Shown: positions 7,659 through 16,628 of the stretch, in pieces
Layout: each line of letters begins with the position of its first letter
Numbering within the stretch: position 1 is the first letter of the stretch
NCBI RefSeq assembly: GCF_015694465.1
Contig: NZ_JADQDO010000017.1
Span: forward strand, 1-35,062
Source: Microvirga alba
Lineage (GTDB): Bacteria; Pseudomonadota; Alphaproteobacteria; Rhizobiales; Beijerinckiaceae
DNA length: 35,062 nt
Reading direction: 5' to 3'
Made by a program: the position numbers and the translations under genes
The notes under the pieces: generated by a model
What the model was told of the DNA's origin: nothing
Databases searched by the model: none
The model's input: the letters and a program-made list of their open reading frames with translations, nothing else

Positions 7659-7951
7659 AAAAACAGACAATTGTTACAGCCGCGCTCATTGCTGCCGGGG
7701 CCTCCCTCGTCATGATGGAACCGGCATTCGCTCAGGCGGGCGGCGGCTTAAACCTCGAGGGATTCCTACAGAATATCCTCTCCATGCTGACCGGCACGGT
7801 CGCGAAACTCCTGGCGACCATCGCGCTCATCGTCATCGGCATTGCCTGGCTGTTCCTCGGCATGGATAAGCGGGTCGCCGGGACATGGGTTGTCGCCGTG
7901 ATGATTATCTTCGGCGCTCCTCAAATCCTCAACATGATCGTCGGGAGCTAA
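7655..7951 (+). CDS. virB2: VirB2 major pilin
   Basis: A 98-residue pilin precursor. It has a long signal peptide ending at about PAFAQA (residues 24-27), followed by a small mature pilin with two hydrophobic helices (around residues 47-70 and 73-95) joined by the short basic loop MDKR. This is the VirB2 plan: inserted in the inner membrane, then extracted into the pilus. ATG overlaps the virB1 stop (ATGA), indicating translational coupling. Confidence 0.9.
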   Translation: MKKQTIVTAALIAAGASLVMMEPAFAQAGGGLNLEGFLQNILSMLTGTVAKLLATIALIVIGIAWLFLGMDKRVAGTWVVAVMIIFGAPQILNMIVGS

Positions 7952-7959
7952 GGCGCATC

Positions 7960-8292
7960 ATGGATGACAGTTTGCACGAGGACCCGTTGTTCCTCGCGTG
8001 TACGCGGCCGGCGATGATCGGTGGCGTCACCATGGAAGCCGTGGGAGTCAACGTTCTGTTCTCGTGCATTCTGTTTATCGCGGCCGGGAACATTTTTTAC
8101 ATGGCAATCGGCGGTGTCCTGCATCTGATTTGCAGGGCTCTTTGCAAGCACGATCCAAACATATTTCGGGTCTTGAACGCATGGCGCGAGACAAAAGCGC
8201 GCTGTTTGAACCGCTTCTACTGGGGCGGTTCGTCTGTGAGCCCTCTCAAGGTCCATCGTCGGTACAATTTGAAGGATTTTAACCTTGAATAG
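7960..8292 (+). CDS. virB3: VirB3 inner-membrane protein
   Basis: A 110-residue VirB3. The N-terminus MDDSLHEDPLFLACTRPAMIGGV is the family signature (D.L..AlTRP.m..GV), followed by one or two membrane helices at about residues 25-60 and a C-terminal part ending in a basic segment. VirB3 works with the VirB4 ATPase at the inner membrane. ATG 7960 is used because the signature starts there and GGAG precedes it. The last codons overlap the start of virB4. Confidence 0.88.
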   Translation: MDDSLHEDPLFLACTRPAMIGGVTMEAVGVNVLFSCILFIAAGNIFYMAIGGVLHLICRALCKHDPNIFRVLNAWRETKARCLNRFYWGGSSVSPLKVHRRYNLKDFNLE

Positions 8293-10645
8293 TGCTGCCC
8301 GGAGAAAGACGGAGGTCGAGGCTGATCGGTTCGTGCCTTACGTTCGTCATGTGAACGATACCGTCATTTCGCTGCGTGCTGGCGACCTTATGACGGTCAT
8401 GAAGCTCGAAGGTGTGTCGTTTGAGACGGCAGATTTCAGCGACATCGAGCGCCTGCATTTTCAACTCAATTCATTGTGGCAGAATGTTTCGGATGAGCGG
8501 CTGGCCGTCTGGACCCATATCGTCCGCCGTCGCGAAAGCATCTATCCCGAGGGCGACTTCAAGTCCGAATTCTCGGAGAGGCTCAATGCCAAGTATAAGG
8601 CGCGTCTGCTCGGGGAAGAGCTTTTCCGGAATGACATTTATCTGACGTTGGTTTGGCAGACCCGGCAGGGCGCGGCCAAAGCGGCGAACTCGCTCTCGAA
8701 GCTCTTCGGCTTTCAAAAAGCCGGGGGGGAGATGTACGAGGATGGGATTAAGAAGCTCGAAAAGGTCGTTTCGACCGTCAAAGAAGGGCTCGCGACCTAT
8801 CGGCCGGAGATCCTGAGTCTCGTAGCACGAGACGGCCTGGTGTTCTCGGAACCCATGGAGTTCCTGCATCGCATCATCTGCGGTGAACACCGGGATATGC
8901 CGCTCGTGCAAGGGCTCCTTGCCTCGGCGCTCTACACCAACCGCCTAATATTTGGACCGGAAACAATCCAGATCCGAAGCCCCGGCCGAACCAAGCTCGC
9001 GGGAATGCTCGCCATTAAGGAGTACCCGGCGACGACGCGACCGGGCATGTTGAACCGGCTCCTGAAAGTGCCGTTCGAATTTACCCTGACGCAGAGCTTT
9101 GGATTCATGTCGCAATCGACAGCTCAAAGTCTGATGACCCGCAAGCAAAACCAGATGGTGAGTTCTGGCGACAAGGGCATCAGCCAATTGCTTCAGCTTG
9201 ACGAGGCTCAGGACGATCTCATTTCGAACCGAATGGTGATGGGTGAACATCACCTCGTCCTGCTGGTGTTCGGCTCGGACGGCAAGAGCCTCCTCGACAA
9301 TCTCGGCCATGCCAGCGCCCGGCTTTCAAGCGGCGGCGCGATTGTGGCGCGCGAAGACCTCGCGATTGAAGCCGCCTATTGGTCCCAGCTGCCGGGGAAC
9401 TTCGGGCATCGGGCGCGATCGGGGGCCATCACTTCCCGTAATTTCGCCTCGCTTGCCCCGCTCCATGGTTTCCCTCAAGGACGGGCGGAAGGGAACCATT
9501 GGGGGCCGGCCGTTACGCTCCTTAAGACGACCGCAGGGAGTCCCTATTTCTTCAACTTTCATGCCGGCGATCTCGGAAACACGCTCATGATCGGGCCATC
9601 CGGATCAGGTAAGACGCTGACGCTCAACTTCTTATTGGCGCAGTTAGAGAAATTCGTTCCGAGGGGCGTCGTCTTCGACAAGGACCGGGGCGCAGAGCTG
9701 TTCGTAAGAGCCTCAGGTGGGTCCTATCTCCCCTTACAGAACGGCAAGCCTACAGGCTGTGCGCCGTTCAAAGCGCTCGATCTGACACCGGCAAACATCG
9801 TGTTCTTGTCTCAGTTCGTGAGGAAGCTTGTTCAGGTCGAGGGAAAGCCGCTCAAGATTCAGGAACTCGCGGCCCTCGATCGGGCGATCCTGGCGCTTCG
9901 GGAACTTCCGATCCACCAGCGTTCCCTGATGACCTTGGCGGCGCACCTCGACAATACGGAGGCCGAAGGCCTCTATGCGCGCCTGGAACGTTGGATGCGC
10001 CCCGGCCCTCTTGGATGGGTCTTTGATGGCGAGAGCGATGAGATCAAACTCGACGCGCGTCTGATCGGGTACGACATGACGCAGTTTCTGGACAATCCAG
10101 AGATTCGCACCCCCCTGATGATGTACCTGTTTCATCGGGTGGAGTCCCTTATCAACGGGCAAAGGATCTGCATCGTCATTGACGAGTTTTGGAAAGCGCT
10201 GAACGACGAGGCGTTTGTCGATCTCGTGCAGAACAAGCTGAAGACCATTCGTAAGCAGAATGGTTTCTTGGTGTTTGCAACACAGAGCCCACAGGACGCG
10301 CTATCTTCGCCCATCGCGCACACGATTATCGAGCAGTGCCCTACGAAGATCTATTTTCCAAACCCGAACGGAAAAGAAGACGATTACGTGAAGGGCTATA
10401 ACTGCTCACGTCGCGAGTACCAGCTCATTCAAAAGGAAATGTCGAGCGATCTACGGCAGTTCCTCATCAAGCAAAATCGCAACTCGATTGTCGTTGAACT
10501 GAACCTCCGGGGGATGGACGACGAGATCGCCCTTCTCTCGACCCGCGAAGAGACTTACCGGCTCGTGGAGGAGATCATCGCGGAGCACGGCTCCGACCCA
10601 GCCGTTTGGTGCCCGATATTCCACGAGAAGAGACGGAGTTTGTAA
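8285..10645 (+). CDS. virB4: VirB4 ATPase of the type IV secretion system
   Basis: A 786-residue VirB4/CagE-type ATPase that powers pilus biogenesis and substrate transfer. An N-terminal domain of about 400 residues is followed by the Walker A motif GPSGSGKT (near residue 437), Walker B in RICIVIDEFWKAL and the conserved FATQSPQDAL segment. The start is TTG 8285: GAAGGA lies 8 bases before it and it overlaps the virB3 stop by 8 bases. The next in-frame ATG would remove conserved N-terminal sequence. Confidence 0.95.
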   Translation: MNSAARRKTEVEADRFVPYVRHVNDTVISLRAGDLMTVMKLEGVSFETADFSDIERLHFQLNSLWQNVSDERLAVWTHIVRRRESIYPEGDFKSEFSERLNAKYKARLLGEELFRNDIYLTLVWQTRQGAAKAANSLSKLFGFQKAGGEMYEDGIKKLEKVVSTVKEGLATYRPEILSLVARDGLVFSEPMEFLHRIICGEHRDMPLVQGLLASALYTNRLIFGPETIQIRSPGRTKLAGMLAIKEYPATTRPGMLNRLLKVPFEFTLTQSFGFMSQSTAQSLMTRKQNQMVSSGDKGISQLLQLDEAQDDLISNRMVMGEHHLVLLVFGSDGKSLLDNLGHASARLSSGGAIVAREDLAIEAAYWSQLPGNFGHRARSGAITSRNFASLAPLHGFPQGRAEGNHWGPAVTLLKTTAGSPYFFNFHAGDLGNTLMIGPSGSGKTLTLNFLLAQLEKFVPRGVVFDKDRGAELFVRASGGSYLPLQNGKPTGCAPFKALDLTPANIVFLSQFVRKLVQVEGKPLKIQELAALDRAILALRELPIHQRSLMTLAAHLDNTEAEGLYARLERWMRPGPLGWVFDGESDEIKLDARLIGYDMTQFLDNPEIRTPLMMYLFHRVESLINGQRICIVIDEFWKALNDEAFVDLVQNKLKTIRKQNGFLVFATQSPQDALSSPIAHTIIEQCPTKIYFPNPNGKEDDYVKGYNCSRREYQLIQKEMSSDLRQFLIKQNRNSIVVELNLRGMDDEIALLSTREETYRLVEEIIAEHGSDPAVWCPIFHEKRRSL

Positions 10646-10646
10646 G

Positions 10647-11354
10647 ATGAAAAAGACCCTTCGTGTTCTGCTGTTGTCCTCAGCGTTCGCCTTCGGCGGA
10701 GCAATTGTTTCGGCTCCCGCATCGGCGCAAGGAATTCCAGTTTTTGACGCGAGCGCCATCGCCAATCAGTTGCAGCAGCTTCAGTCGATGGCTCAACAAT
10801 TCGAGACACTCAAGCAGCAGCTCGACCAGGCACAACAACTCTATGGCTCGCTGAACAAGCTGACGGACATAAGCTCCATCGGTCAAATCCTGAACGACCC
10901 CGCGATCAGGCAGGCTCTCCCCCAAGAGTTCTCCCAGGTCGAGAACCTCCTCAAGGGCTCGGGCTCTGGATCATTCGGCGGCTCAAGCAGCCATTTCCAA
11001 GGCCAGAACGCCTTTTACGAGTCGAGCGCGAACACGTTCTATGCGCAGGAACTGGCGCGCGTGAACAAAGAGAATGCCGGCGCACAGAGCCTCGGGCAGG
11101 CCATGTATGACGCGGCCTCGAAGAGGATGCAGGGCATCGAAGCGCTCAAGCAACGTCTCGGCACGGCGTCCGATGCCAAGGAGGCGATGGATCTGCAAAC
11201 GCGACTGAGCGCGGAAAGTGCATTTCTCCAGACGGATATTCTGCGGATGAATGCTCTCAAGATGGTGCAGGACGCACAAATTCAGGTCGCGGAACAGAGA
11301 AGCCGAGAGAACCGGCAAAAGCTGATCGACGATTTTGCAGCTGCTTTGCAATAA
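10647..11354 (+). CDS. virB5: VirB5 minor pilus protein
   Basis: A 235-residue exported protein with a signal peptide to about APASAQ (residue 28) and a mature part made mostly of Gln-rich helices (NQLQQLQSMAQQFETLKQQL), the pattern of VirB5/TrbJ. A glycine/serine linker is near residues 100-115 and the C-terminus is again helical. VirB5 sits at the pilus tip and helps target-cell contact. It starts one base after the virB4 stop. Confidence 0.87.
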   Translation: MKKTLRVLLLSSAFAFGGAIVSAPASAQGIPVFDASAIANQLQQLQSMAQQFETLKQQLDQAQQLYGSLNKLTDISSIGQILNDPAIRQALPQEFSQVENLLKGSGSGSFGGSSSHFQGQNAFYESSANTFYAQELARVNKENAGAQSLGQAMYDAASKRMQGIEALKQRLGTASDAKEAMDLQTRLSAESAFLQTDILRMNALKMVQDAQIQVAEQRSRENRQKLIDDFAAALQ

Positions 11355-11402
11355 CCCAAGGGCGAGCCGCCAGACTCGTCCGTTCATCAACGGGGCCGCA
11401 AC

Positions 11403-12359
11403 ATGGCAATTGATATTTTCCAGAAAATTGATGCGCATTTTGAAGCACCTATCCAGGCTTTCATCACTACCGGCGTAACCGGCGTGACGGCATATCTCAC
11501 CACGCCGATGCGTGTAGCGGCGTCGTTGTACATCACCATCTATGGAATCATGATGTTTAGGGGTCTCGCGCAGGCCTCAGTGATGGATTTTCTGTTTCAA
11601 TGTTTGAAAATTGTCATCATCATAACGTTGGCGACAAAGGCGGCAGAGTATCACCGATACGTGACCGACCTGTTCTACCAAACGTTACCACAGGGCATCG
11701 GAAACGCCCTAGCTAAAGGCAAAACCCTTTCGCCAAACGCGTTTGACAATCTGGCTCATACGGGATTTCAAGCCGGCCTTAATATTTGGAAGAAGGCAAG
11801 TTATACCGACCTCGGCGCGATGATAATTTGCGGGCTCGTCTTTCTATTCTCTGCACTCGGATCGGTAATCGCTTACGCCATTTCGTTGTACACCAAGGTC
11901 GCGCTTTCCGTCGTTCTCGCGGTCGGGCCTATCTTTATTAGTCTCGCGCTGTTCCAGCCAACACGCAAATTCACCGAAGGTTGGATCGGACAGGTTGCAA
12001 ACTACGTCGTCTTGCAGGTGCTTGTTGTCGCCGTCCTCCTCCTCACTGTCTCGGTATCAGATCAACTCGCCACGCAAATAACGTCGGGGGATATTTTTAT
12101 CACGGGCCTGAGCTACATCATTATTTACGCTCTCGCCGGCTTTATCGCCTTGCAGCTTCCAAGCATCGCTAGCGCCCTGGCGGCGGGCGGAGCCTCCCTC
12201 AGTATCGGCGTGGCCGCCGTTGGCGCGGCCGCAGCAGGCATCGCAGCAGGCAAGATTGCGTCCCGTGCAGCAGGGGCGGCGGGCCGGGCGGGGCTGAACG
12301 CGAGCAATCGGATGATGACAACGGCCATGCATGGCCGCCAACCCAACACACCAAGCTGA
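11403..12359 (+). CDS. virB6: VirB6 inner-membrane channel protein
   Basis: A 318-residue polytopic membrane protein with several hydrophobic helices (about residues 30-60, 65-80, 135-190, 200-215 and 235-265), in keeping with VirB6/TrbL. The C-terminus is rich in Ala and Gly and ends basic. VirB6 forms part of the inner-membrane channel through which DNA passes. It lies in the expected place between virB5 and the virB7-type lipoprotein. Confidence 0.88.
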   Translation: MAIDIFQKIDAHFEAPIQAFITTGVTGVTAYLTTPMRVAASLYITIYGIMMFRGLAQASVMDFLFQCLKIVIIITLATKAAEYHRYVTDLFYQTLPQGIGNALAKGKTLSPNAFDNLAHTGFQAGLNIWKKASYTDLGAMIICGLVFLFSALGSVIAYAISLYTKVALSVVLAVGPIFISLALFQPTRKFTEGWIGQVANYVVLQVLVVAVLLLTVSVSDQLATQITSGDIFITGLSYIIIYALAGFIALQLPSIASALAAGGASLSIGVAAVGAAAAGIAAGKIASRAAGAAGRAGLNASNRMMTTAMHGRQPNTPS

Positions 12360-12373
12360 TTAGGGTAACATTC

Positions 12374-12859
12374 ATGATGAAGGCATTTGCCCGTGGTGGG
12401 GCCGTGGTGGCGCTTGCTCTTGTGTGCGCCGGATGTGGCTCGATCATTCCGAAGAGCGTTCCGTCCTGCGACGGGTACGCACGGCGGCCGCTGAATCGAG
12501 CGTTATGGGATTGGGAGGGCAAGAAAGGGACCGCTGAGCCGCAGACCTTTCCGGTGGAGCCGCCGAAACCGCTTGTACGGAAGGCCTCCCAAGAGCCCCC
12601 CACCTCGGCGCCTGCGATGACGGCGGGTGCGGCAAAAGCCCCAGAGGCTACCACTGTCGAGCCAGCATCGGCACTTAGGGGTTCAATCAATTCTGCACCA
12701 GAGGCGTCAGGCTTCAAGCCGACACCCATGCCCGGTTCGATCGCGCCTCTTCCTTCGGCGGGCTTCCAGCGCCGCGCAGAGGCACTCTCGAATATCAATA
12801 TAGCGGCGTCTTACGAAGCCTGCACATCAAGCAAAGGGGACATCAATGTTGACGGATGA
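12374..12859 (+). CDS. virB7: VirB7-type lipoprotein, long form
   Basis: A 161-residue lipoprotein by sequence: a short hydrophobic leader ending in the lipobox LVCAGC, with the lipid-carrying cysteine at about residue 20. The segment SVPSCDGYARRPLNRALWDWE follows, then a Pro/Ala-rich, probably disordered, stretch. It takes the virB7 place between virB6 and virB8. Classical VirB7 has only about 50-60 residues, so this one is enlarged and the name rests mainly on position and lipobox. VirB7 tethers the VirB9/VirB10 core to the outer membrane. The end overlaps the virB8 start. Confidence 0.68.
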   Translation: MMKAFARGGAVVALALVCAGCGSIIPKSVPSCDGYARRPLNRALWDWEGKKGTAEPQTFPVEPPKPLVRKASQEPPTSAPAMTAGAAKAPEATTVEPASALRGSINSAPEASGFKPTPMPGSIAPLPSAGFQRRAEALSNINIAASYEACTSSKGDINVDG

Positions 12860-13553
12860 GAAAAGCTCCGGCGCGGCAGCCGTCAAGACGGAAGAACTGA
12901 AGGGCTACTTCGAGCGAGCACGCTCTTTTGAGTTGGATCGTCTCATCACAGCTCAGAAGTCGGCGCGTCTGGCGTGGACCATTGCAAGCGCGGCTGGCGG
13001 CATCGCTGCGATCGCAGTTCTTGCCGTGTGCATCATGACCCCGCTTCATTCCATCACGCCACTGGTCTTCCGGGTGGATAACGCGACCGGGATTGTCGAG
13101 AACATCACTTCCGTTGTCGATGGAAAGTGGACGGTTGATGAGGCAATGACGAAGGCTTACGCGGCCCGCTATATCAGGGCTCGCGAGGGCTATGCGCTCA
13201 ACGAGGCTGAAGAGAATTTCAGGATCGTCTCGGCGTTTTCATCGCCGCAAGAACAAGAGCGTTTCGCGAATTCCTACAGCGGGCGAAACCCTGACAGTCC
13301 TCAAAATGTCTATGGTCGGAGCGGAATAGCGCGGGTGACGATCAAGTCAGTTGCGATCCCGAACAAGAGCCTAGTTCAGGTCCGTTTCATCCGCGAGGTT
13401 CGTCTCGGGGAGGAAAGAAAGGTTTCTCACTGGATCGCAACCCTCTCCTTTGCAATGACAGACAGAAAGCAGCTTAAGGAGCAAATCCTCCTCATTAATC
13501 CGACCGGCTTTGTCGTCACAGACTATCGCGTCGATCCGGAGGCGCTTCAATGA
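12846..13553 (+). CDS. virB8: VirB8 inner-membrane assembly factor
   Basis: A 235-residue bitopic protein: cytoplasmic N-terminus, one membrane helix at about residues 40-64, and a periplasmic domain with the family blocks TPLVFRVDNATG, AKYxxAREGY-like ARYIRAREGYALN, and NPTGFVVTDYRVDPE at the end. VirB8 nucleates assembly by binding VirB9 and VirB10. The start overlaps the preceding gene by 14 bases and the stop overlaps virB9 in ATGA. Confidence 0.92.
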   Translation: MLTDEKSSGAAAVKTEELKGYFERARSFELDRLITAQKSARLAWTIASAAGGIAAIAVLAVCIMTPLHSITPLVFRVDNATGIVENITSVVDGKWTVDEAMTKAYAARYIRAREGYALNEAEENFRIVSAFSSPQEQERFANSYSGRNPDSPQNVYGRSGIARVTIKSVAIPNKSLVQVRFIREVRLGEERKVSHWIATLSFAMTDRKQLKEQILLINPTGFVVTDYRVDPEALQ

Positions 13554-14395
13554 GACGGTTAGGTCTGGCTGTGATGCTGTCAACTGCGGTGAGCGGGGCT
13601 CACGCGCTGCAAACCCCGAACGGCGGATCTCGCGACGACAGAGTGCGAACGGTGATCTACGACCCGTCAAACGTGGTCAAGATAGTAGGCGCTTCGCGCG
13701 CCGCTACTCAAATCCAGTTCGCAGTGGATGAAGAGGTCGCCTTTGCCGCTGTGGGCGATTCAATCGCCTGGGAGGTCGTCAACGCGGGCTCCATGCTTTT
13801 CATTAAGCCGCGCGAAAGCCACCCTCCAACGAACATGCAGGTGGTCACAACCCGGCGCGATGGGAGCAGGCGGAGTTATATCTTCGAGCTTTCGTCGCGC
13901 GACGGCGGCATTAGCGCCGGCACGGAAAGTTACTTCCTTGTGAAATTCCAGTACCCGGATGACGACGCGGCGCGAGCACGGGCGGAAGCTGAGGCTCGGC
14001 AAGCGGTGGTCAATGCGCAGGCGGCCGACAACGTTCTGACCTATCATCAGTCGTTTGGTCCACGGAATTTCAGTTACACCGTGCAGGGCTCCGCGCCCTT
14101 TGAGCCCGTGTCTGTCTTTGACGACGGGAAGACCACGACCTTCACCTTTCCGGGGAACATGGAGGTTCCAGCGATCTACATGGAGAACTCGGACGGTTCG
14201 GAGTCGCTTGTGCCGAAAGACACAAGAGGGGATCTCATTGTCGCTCATGCTGTCGGCCGTAAGTTCATCTTGAGACGAGGCGGGCAAGCCATCTGCATTT
14301 TCAATGAGGCTTACGATCCGGCCGGCATCAATCCTGGGACCGGAACAACCTCTCCAAGCGTGCAACGCACGATCAAACTTCAGGCAACACGGTAG
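13550..14395 (+). CDS. virB9: VirB9 core-complex protein
   Basis: A 281-residue exported protein with signal peptide (about residues 1-19, ending SGAHA), the N-terminal VirB9 domain (RVRTVIYDPSNVVKI, later SYIFEL) and the C-terminal domain (NFSYTVQGSAPFEPVSVFDDG, KTTTFTFPGNMEVPAIY, RKFILRRGGQAICIFNEAYD). It forms the outer-membrane core with VirB7 and VirB10. Start codon overlaps the virB8 stop. Confidence 0.93.
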   Translation: MRRLGLAVMLSTAVSGAHALQTPNGGSRDDRVRTVIYDPSNVVKIVGASRAATQIQFAVDEEVAFAAVGDSIAWEVVNAGSMLFIKPRESHPPTNMQVVTTRRDGSRRSYIFELSSRDGGISAGTESYFLVKFQYPDDDAARARAEAEARQAVVNAQAADNVLTYHQSFGPRNFSYTVQGSAPFEPVSVFDDGKTTTFTFPGNMEVPAIYMENSDGSESLVPKDTRGDLIVAHAVGRKFILRRGGQAICIFNEAYDPAGINPGTGTTSPSVQRTIKLQATR

Positions 14396-14404
14396 GATGC
14401 GGGC

Positions 14405-15553
14405 ATGTCAGAGAAGGACGATAACGGTTTCAGCCTAGAAGGCGACAGAGGAATTGCGACCGCGACCGGAGCGAAAGCGCAGCTCGGCAAGATGAAGCTG
14501 CTCGCGGTCGTGATCGGCGGTGTCGGTCTGAGCGTGGCTGCGCTCCTCTTTGTCGGATCGGGCGGAAAAGAGCCGATCAATACCGGCCCCAAGACCGTCA
14601 TTCGGCAGTCGTCCGAATTTGTGCCTGCTGTCCTCCCCATTACGCCGGTTGCCGCTCTGCCCATGGTTCCCATGCCGTCGCCGGCACAACAGGAAACGCG
14701 GGTCGAGAATGACAAGTTGCTAACCGCTAGCCGTAAGGCTCCCATCACAGCGTTTAACAGAGGGAGCACCAAGCCGGGTGGAGGCCCTAGTGATCCCGTC
14801 GCGCCTCGCGGGCCAGAAGAAAGGAGCGATCTCGATACGAAGCTGACACCGACGAGACTTGAGGGCGTCCGGGCTGGAATCCTCGGAAACCGGGATTTCA
14901 TCATCACGCAGGGAACCTCGATCCCCTGCGTTCTTGAAACGGCCATGTCGAGCGATCAGCCGGGCTTCGTGACCTGCATCATCACGAGAGATATTCTCTC
15001 GGACAACGGCCGCGTCGTCCTATTGGACCGGAATACGAAGGTTATGGGCGAGTATCGAGGTGGCATAAAGCAAGGCCAAAAGCGCATGTTCGTGCTGTGG
15101 ACACGGGCGACAACGCCAAAAGGGGTTGTCGTCGCCCTTGCTTCGCCTGGGACTGATCCGCTCGGCCGCGCCGGCTTCGATGGCGAGATCGATACTCACT
15201 GGTGGGAGCGCTTCGGCTCCTCAATGGTGCTGTCGTTGGTCGATGATGCTGCCGGGATCATGGCAAACCGCCTTACGGGAGGCCAAAGCAACAGCGGCGG
15301 CTATAACAATCAAAACAACTTCCAGAACACCCAAAGCAGTGGGAAGGACGCGGCCGCTATCGCCGTGCAAGAGTCAATCAACATTCCACCGACGCTCACG
15401 AAGAGCCAAGGCGAACTCGTCAACATCCTTGTCGCTCGGGATCTGGACTTCTCCACCATCTACGGCCTGAAGATTACTGAAGGGCGGACGAAGATCATCG
15501 ATCGCGCGGCGACGGGCGATTTCGAGCGCTACACAGGCGTGGCGAGGCAGTGA
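14405..15553 (+). CDS. virB10: VirB10 core-complex protein
   Basis: A 382-residue VirB10/TrbI protein that spans both membranes. A single inner-membrane helix lies at about residues 31-50, followed by a Pro-rich periplasmic stretch and the C-terminal beta-barrel domain with conserved blocks ITQGTSIPCVLETA, CIITRDILSDNGRVVLLDR, GEYRGGIKQGQKR and the HWWERFGSSMVLSL antenna region. The extreme C-terminus contains SINIPPTL and ILVARDLDFS, as usual. The stop overlaps virB11. Confidence 0.94.
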   Translation: MSEKDDNGFSLEGDRGIATATGAKAQLGKMKLLAVVIGGVGLSVAALLFVGSGGKEPINTGPKTVIRQSSEFVPAVLPITPVAALPMVPMPSPAQQETRVENDKLLTASRKAPITAFNRGSTKPGGGPSDPVAPRGPEERSDLDTKLTPTRLEGVRAGILGNRDFIITQGTSIPCVLETAMSSDQPGFVTCIITRDILSDNGRVVLLDRNTKVMGEYRGGIKQGQKRMFVLWTRATTPKGVVVALASPGTDPLGRAGFDGEIDTHWWERFGSSMVLSLVDDAAGIMANRLTGGQSNSGGYNNQNNFQNTQSSGKDAAAIAVQESINIPPTLTKSQGELVNILVARDLDFSTIYGLKITEGRTKIIDRAATGDFERYTGVARQ

Positions 15554-16608
15554 TGGCGAGCCAGGACAGACCGCAATCCGGCCCGGCGATTCCTGATGAC
15601 GCGGTGGCCGCGTTCCGTGCGCAAGCGAAGCACCTGGCACCCTTCCTCCAGGACCAAGATTTGATAGAAATATGCGTCAACAAGCCCGGAGAGCTTGAGA
15701 CGGAAAGCATTCAGGGGTGGGAACACCATAAGGTGCCACAGCTGACTTTTGAGAACCTGATGGCTTTCGCCAGTGTCGTTGCGAACCTTACGCACCAGAA
15801 GATCAATGACGAAAGCCCACTTCTCTCGGCCACGCTTCCTGACAATGAGCGTGTCCAAATCGTGATTCCTCCGGCGGTGCCGAAAAATACGGTAAGCCTC
15901 ACGATCCGCAAGCCCTCGTTCGTGACGAGGGATCTCGAAAGCCTCAGCAGCGGGGGGATCTTCGAGGATGTGAAGAAGCCTGCCACGACCAAGAAGCTAG
16001 AGGCTGGCTCGGTGGATTGGGATCTCAAGACGGCGCTCGATGCCGGGGATTACATCACCTTCCTTCGTAAGGCCGTCCTTGGCAGGAAGAACATCATCAT
16101 TTCCGGCGCGACCGGATCGGGCAAAACAACGCTCTCAAAGGCCCTGATCAAGAGTATTCCGCCCGAAGAGCGGATTATCACGATCGAGGACACTCCGGAG
16201 CTGGAGATTCCGCAGCCTAACCATGTGCGGCTGTTCTACTCGAAGGGCGGCCAGGGCCGCGCAAAGGTGGGTCCGAAGGATCTCTTGGAATCGTGCCTGC
16301 GTATGCGACCTGACCGCATCCTGTTGCAGGAGCTCCGCGACGGAACGGCCTTCTACTACATCCGAAACGTGAACTCGGGTCATCCGGGGTCGATTACGAC
16401 CGTTCACGCGGATTCGGCTCCACTCGCCTTTGAGCAACTAACTCTTTTGGTCAAAGAGAGCGAAGGCGGTCGAGACCTAGAGCGCGGCGATATTCGAAAT
16501 CTGCTCTACACGCTGGTTGACATCATCATCCAGTGCAAGCGGGTCAACGGCAAATTCCGGGTCACAGAAATCTATTTCGACCCTGAACGGCGCGGCGTCA
16601 TCACTTAA
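15553..16608 (+). CDS. virB11: VirB11 traffic ATPase
   Basis: A 351-residue hexameric AAA-type ATPase of the inner face. Walker A GATGSGKT is near residues 186-193; the Asp box IITIEDTPELEI, the Walker B region DRILLQELRDGTAFYY and the His box GHPGSITTVHAD are all present. The ATG at 15553 (overlapping the virB10 stop as TGATG) is preferred to a GTG one codon upstream. It is the last virB gene; topB follows after 20 bases. Confidence 0.95.
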   Translation: MASQDRPQSGPAIPDDAVAAFRAQAKHLAPFLQDQDLIEICVNKPGELETESIQGWEHHKVPQLTFENLMAFASVVANLTHQKINDESPLLSATLPDNERVQIVIPPAVPKNTVSLTIRKPSFVTRDLESLSSGGIFEDVKKPATTKKLEAGSVDWDLKTALDAGDYITFLRKAVLGRKNIIISGATGSGKTTLSKALIKSIPPEERIITIEDTPELEIPQPNHVRLFYSKGGQGRAKVGPKDLLESCLRMRPDRILLQELRDGTAFYYIRNVNSGHPGSITTVHADSAPLAFEQLTLLVKESEGGRDLERGDIRNLLYTLVDIIIQCKRVNGKFRVTEIYFDPERRGVIT

Positions 16609-16628
16609 CGCCCCATAGGACTTTCCCC

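Noticed and set aside
12199..12798. A minus-strand frame of 199 codons across virB6 and virB7
   Set aside because: It opposes two well-supported genes of the virB operon, and its product is low-complexity.
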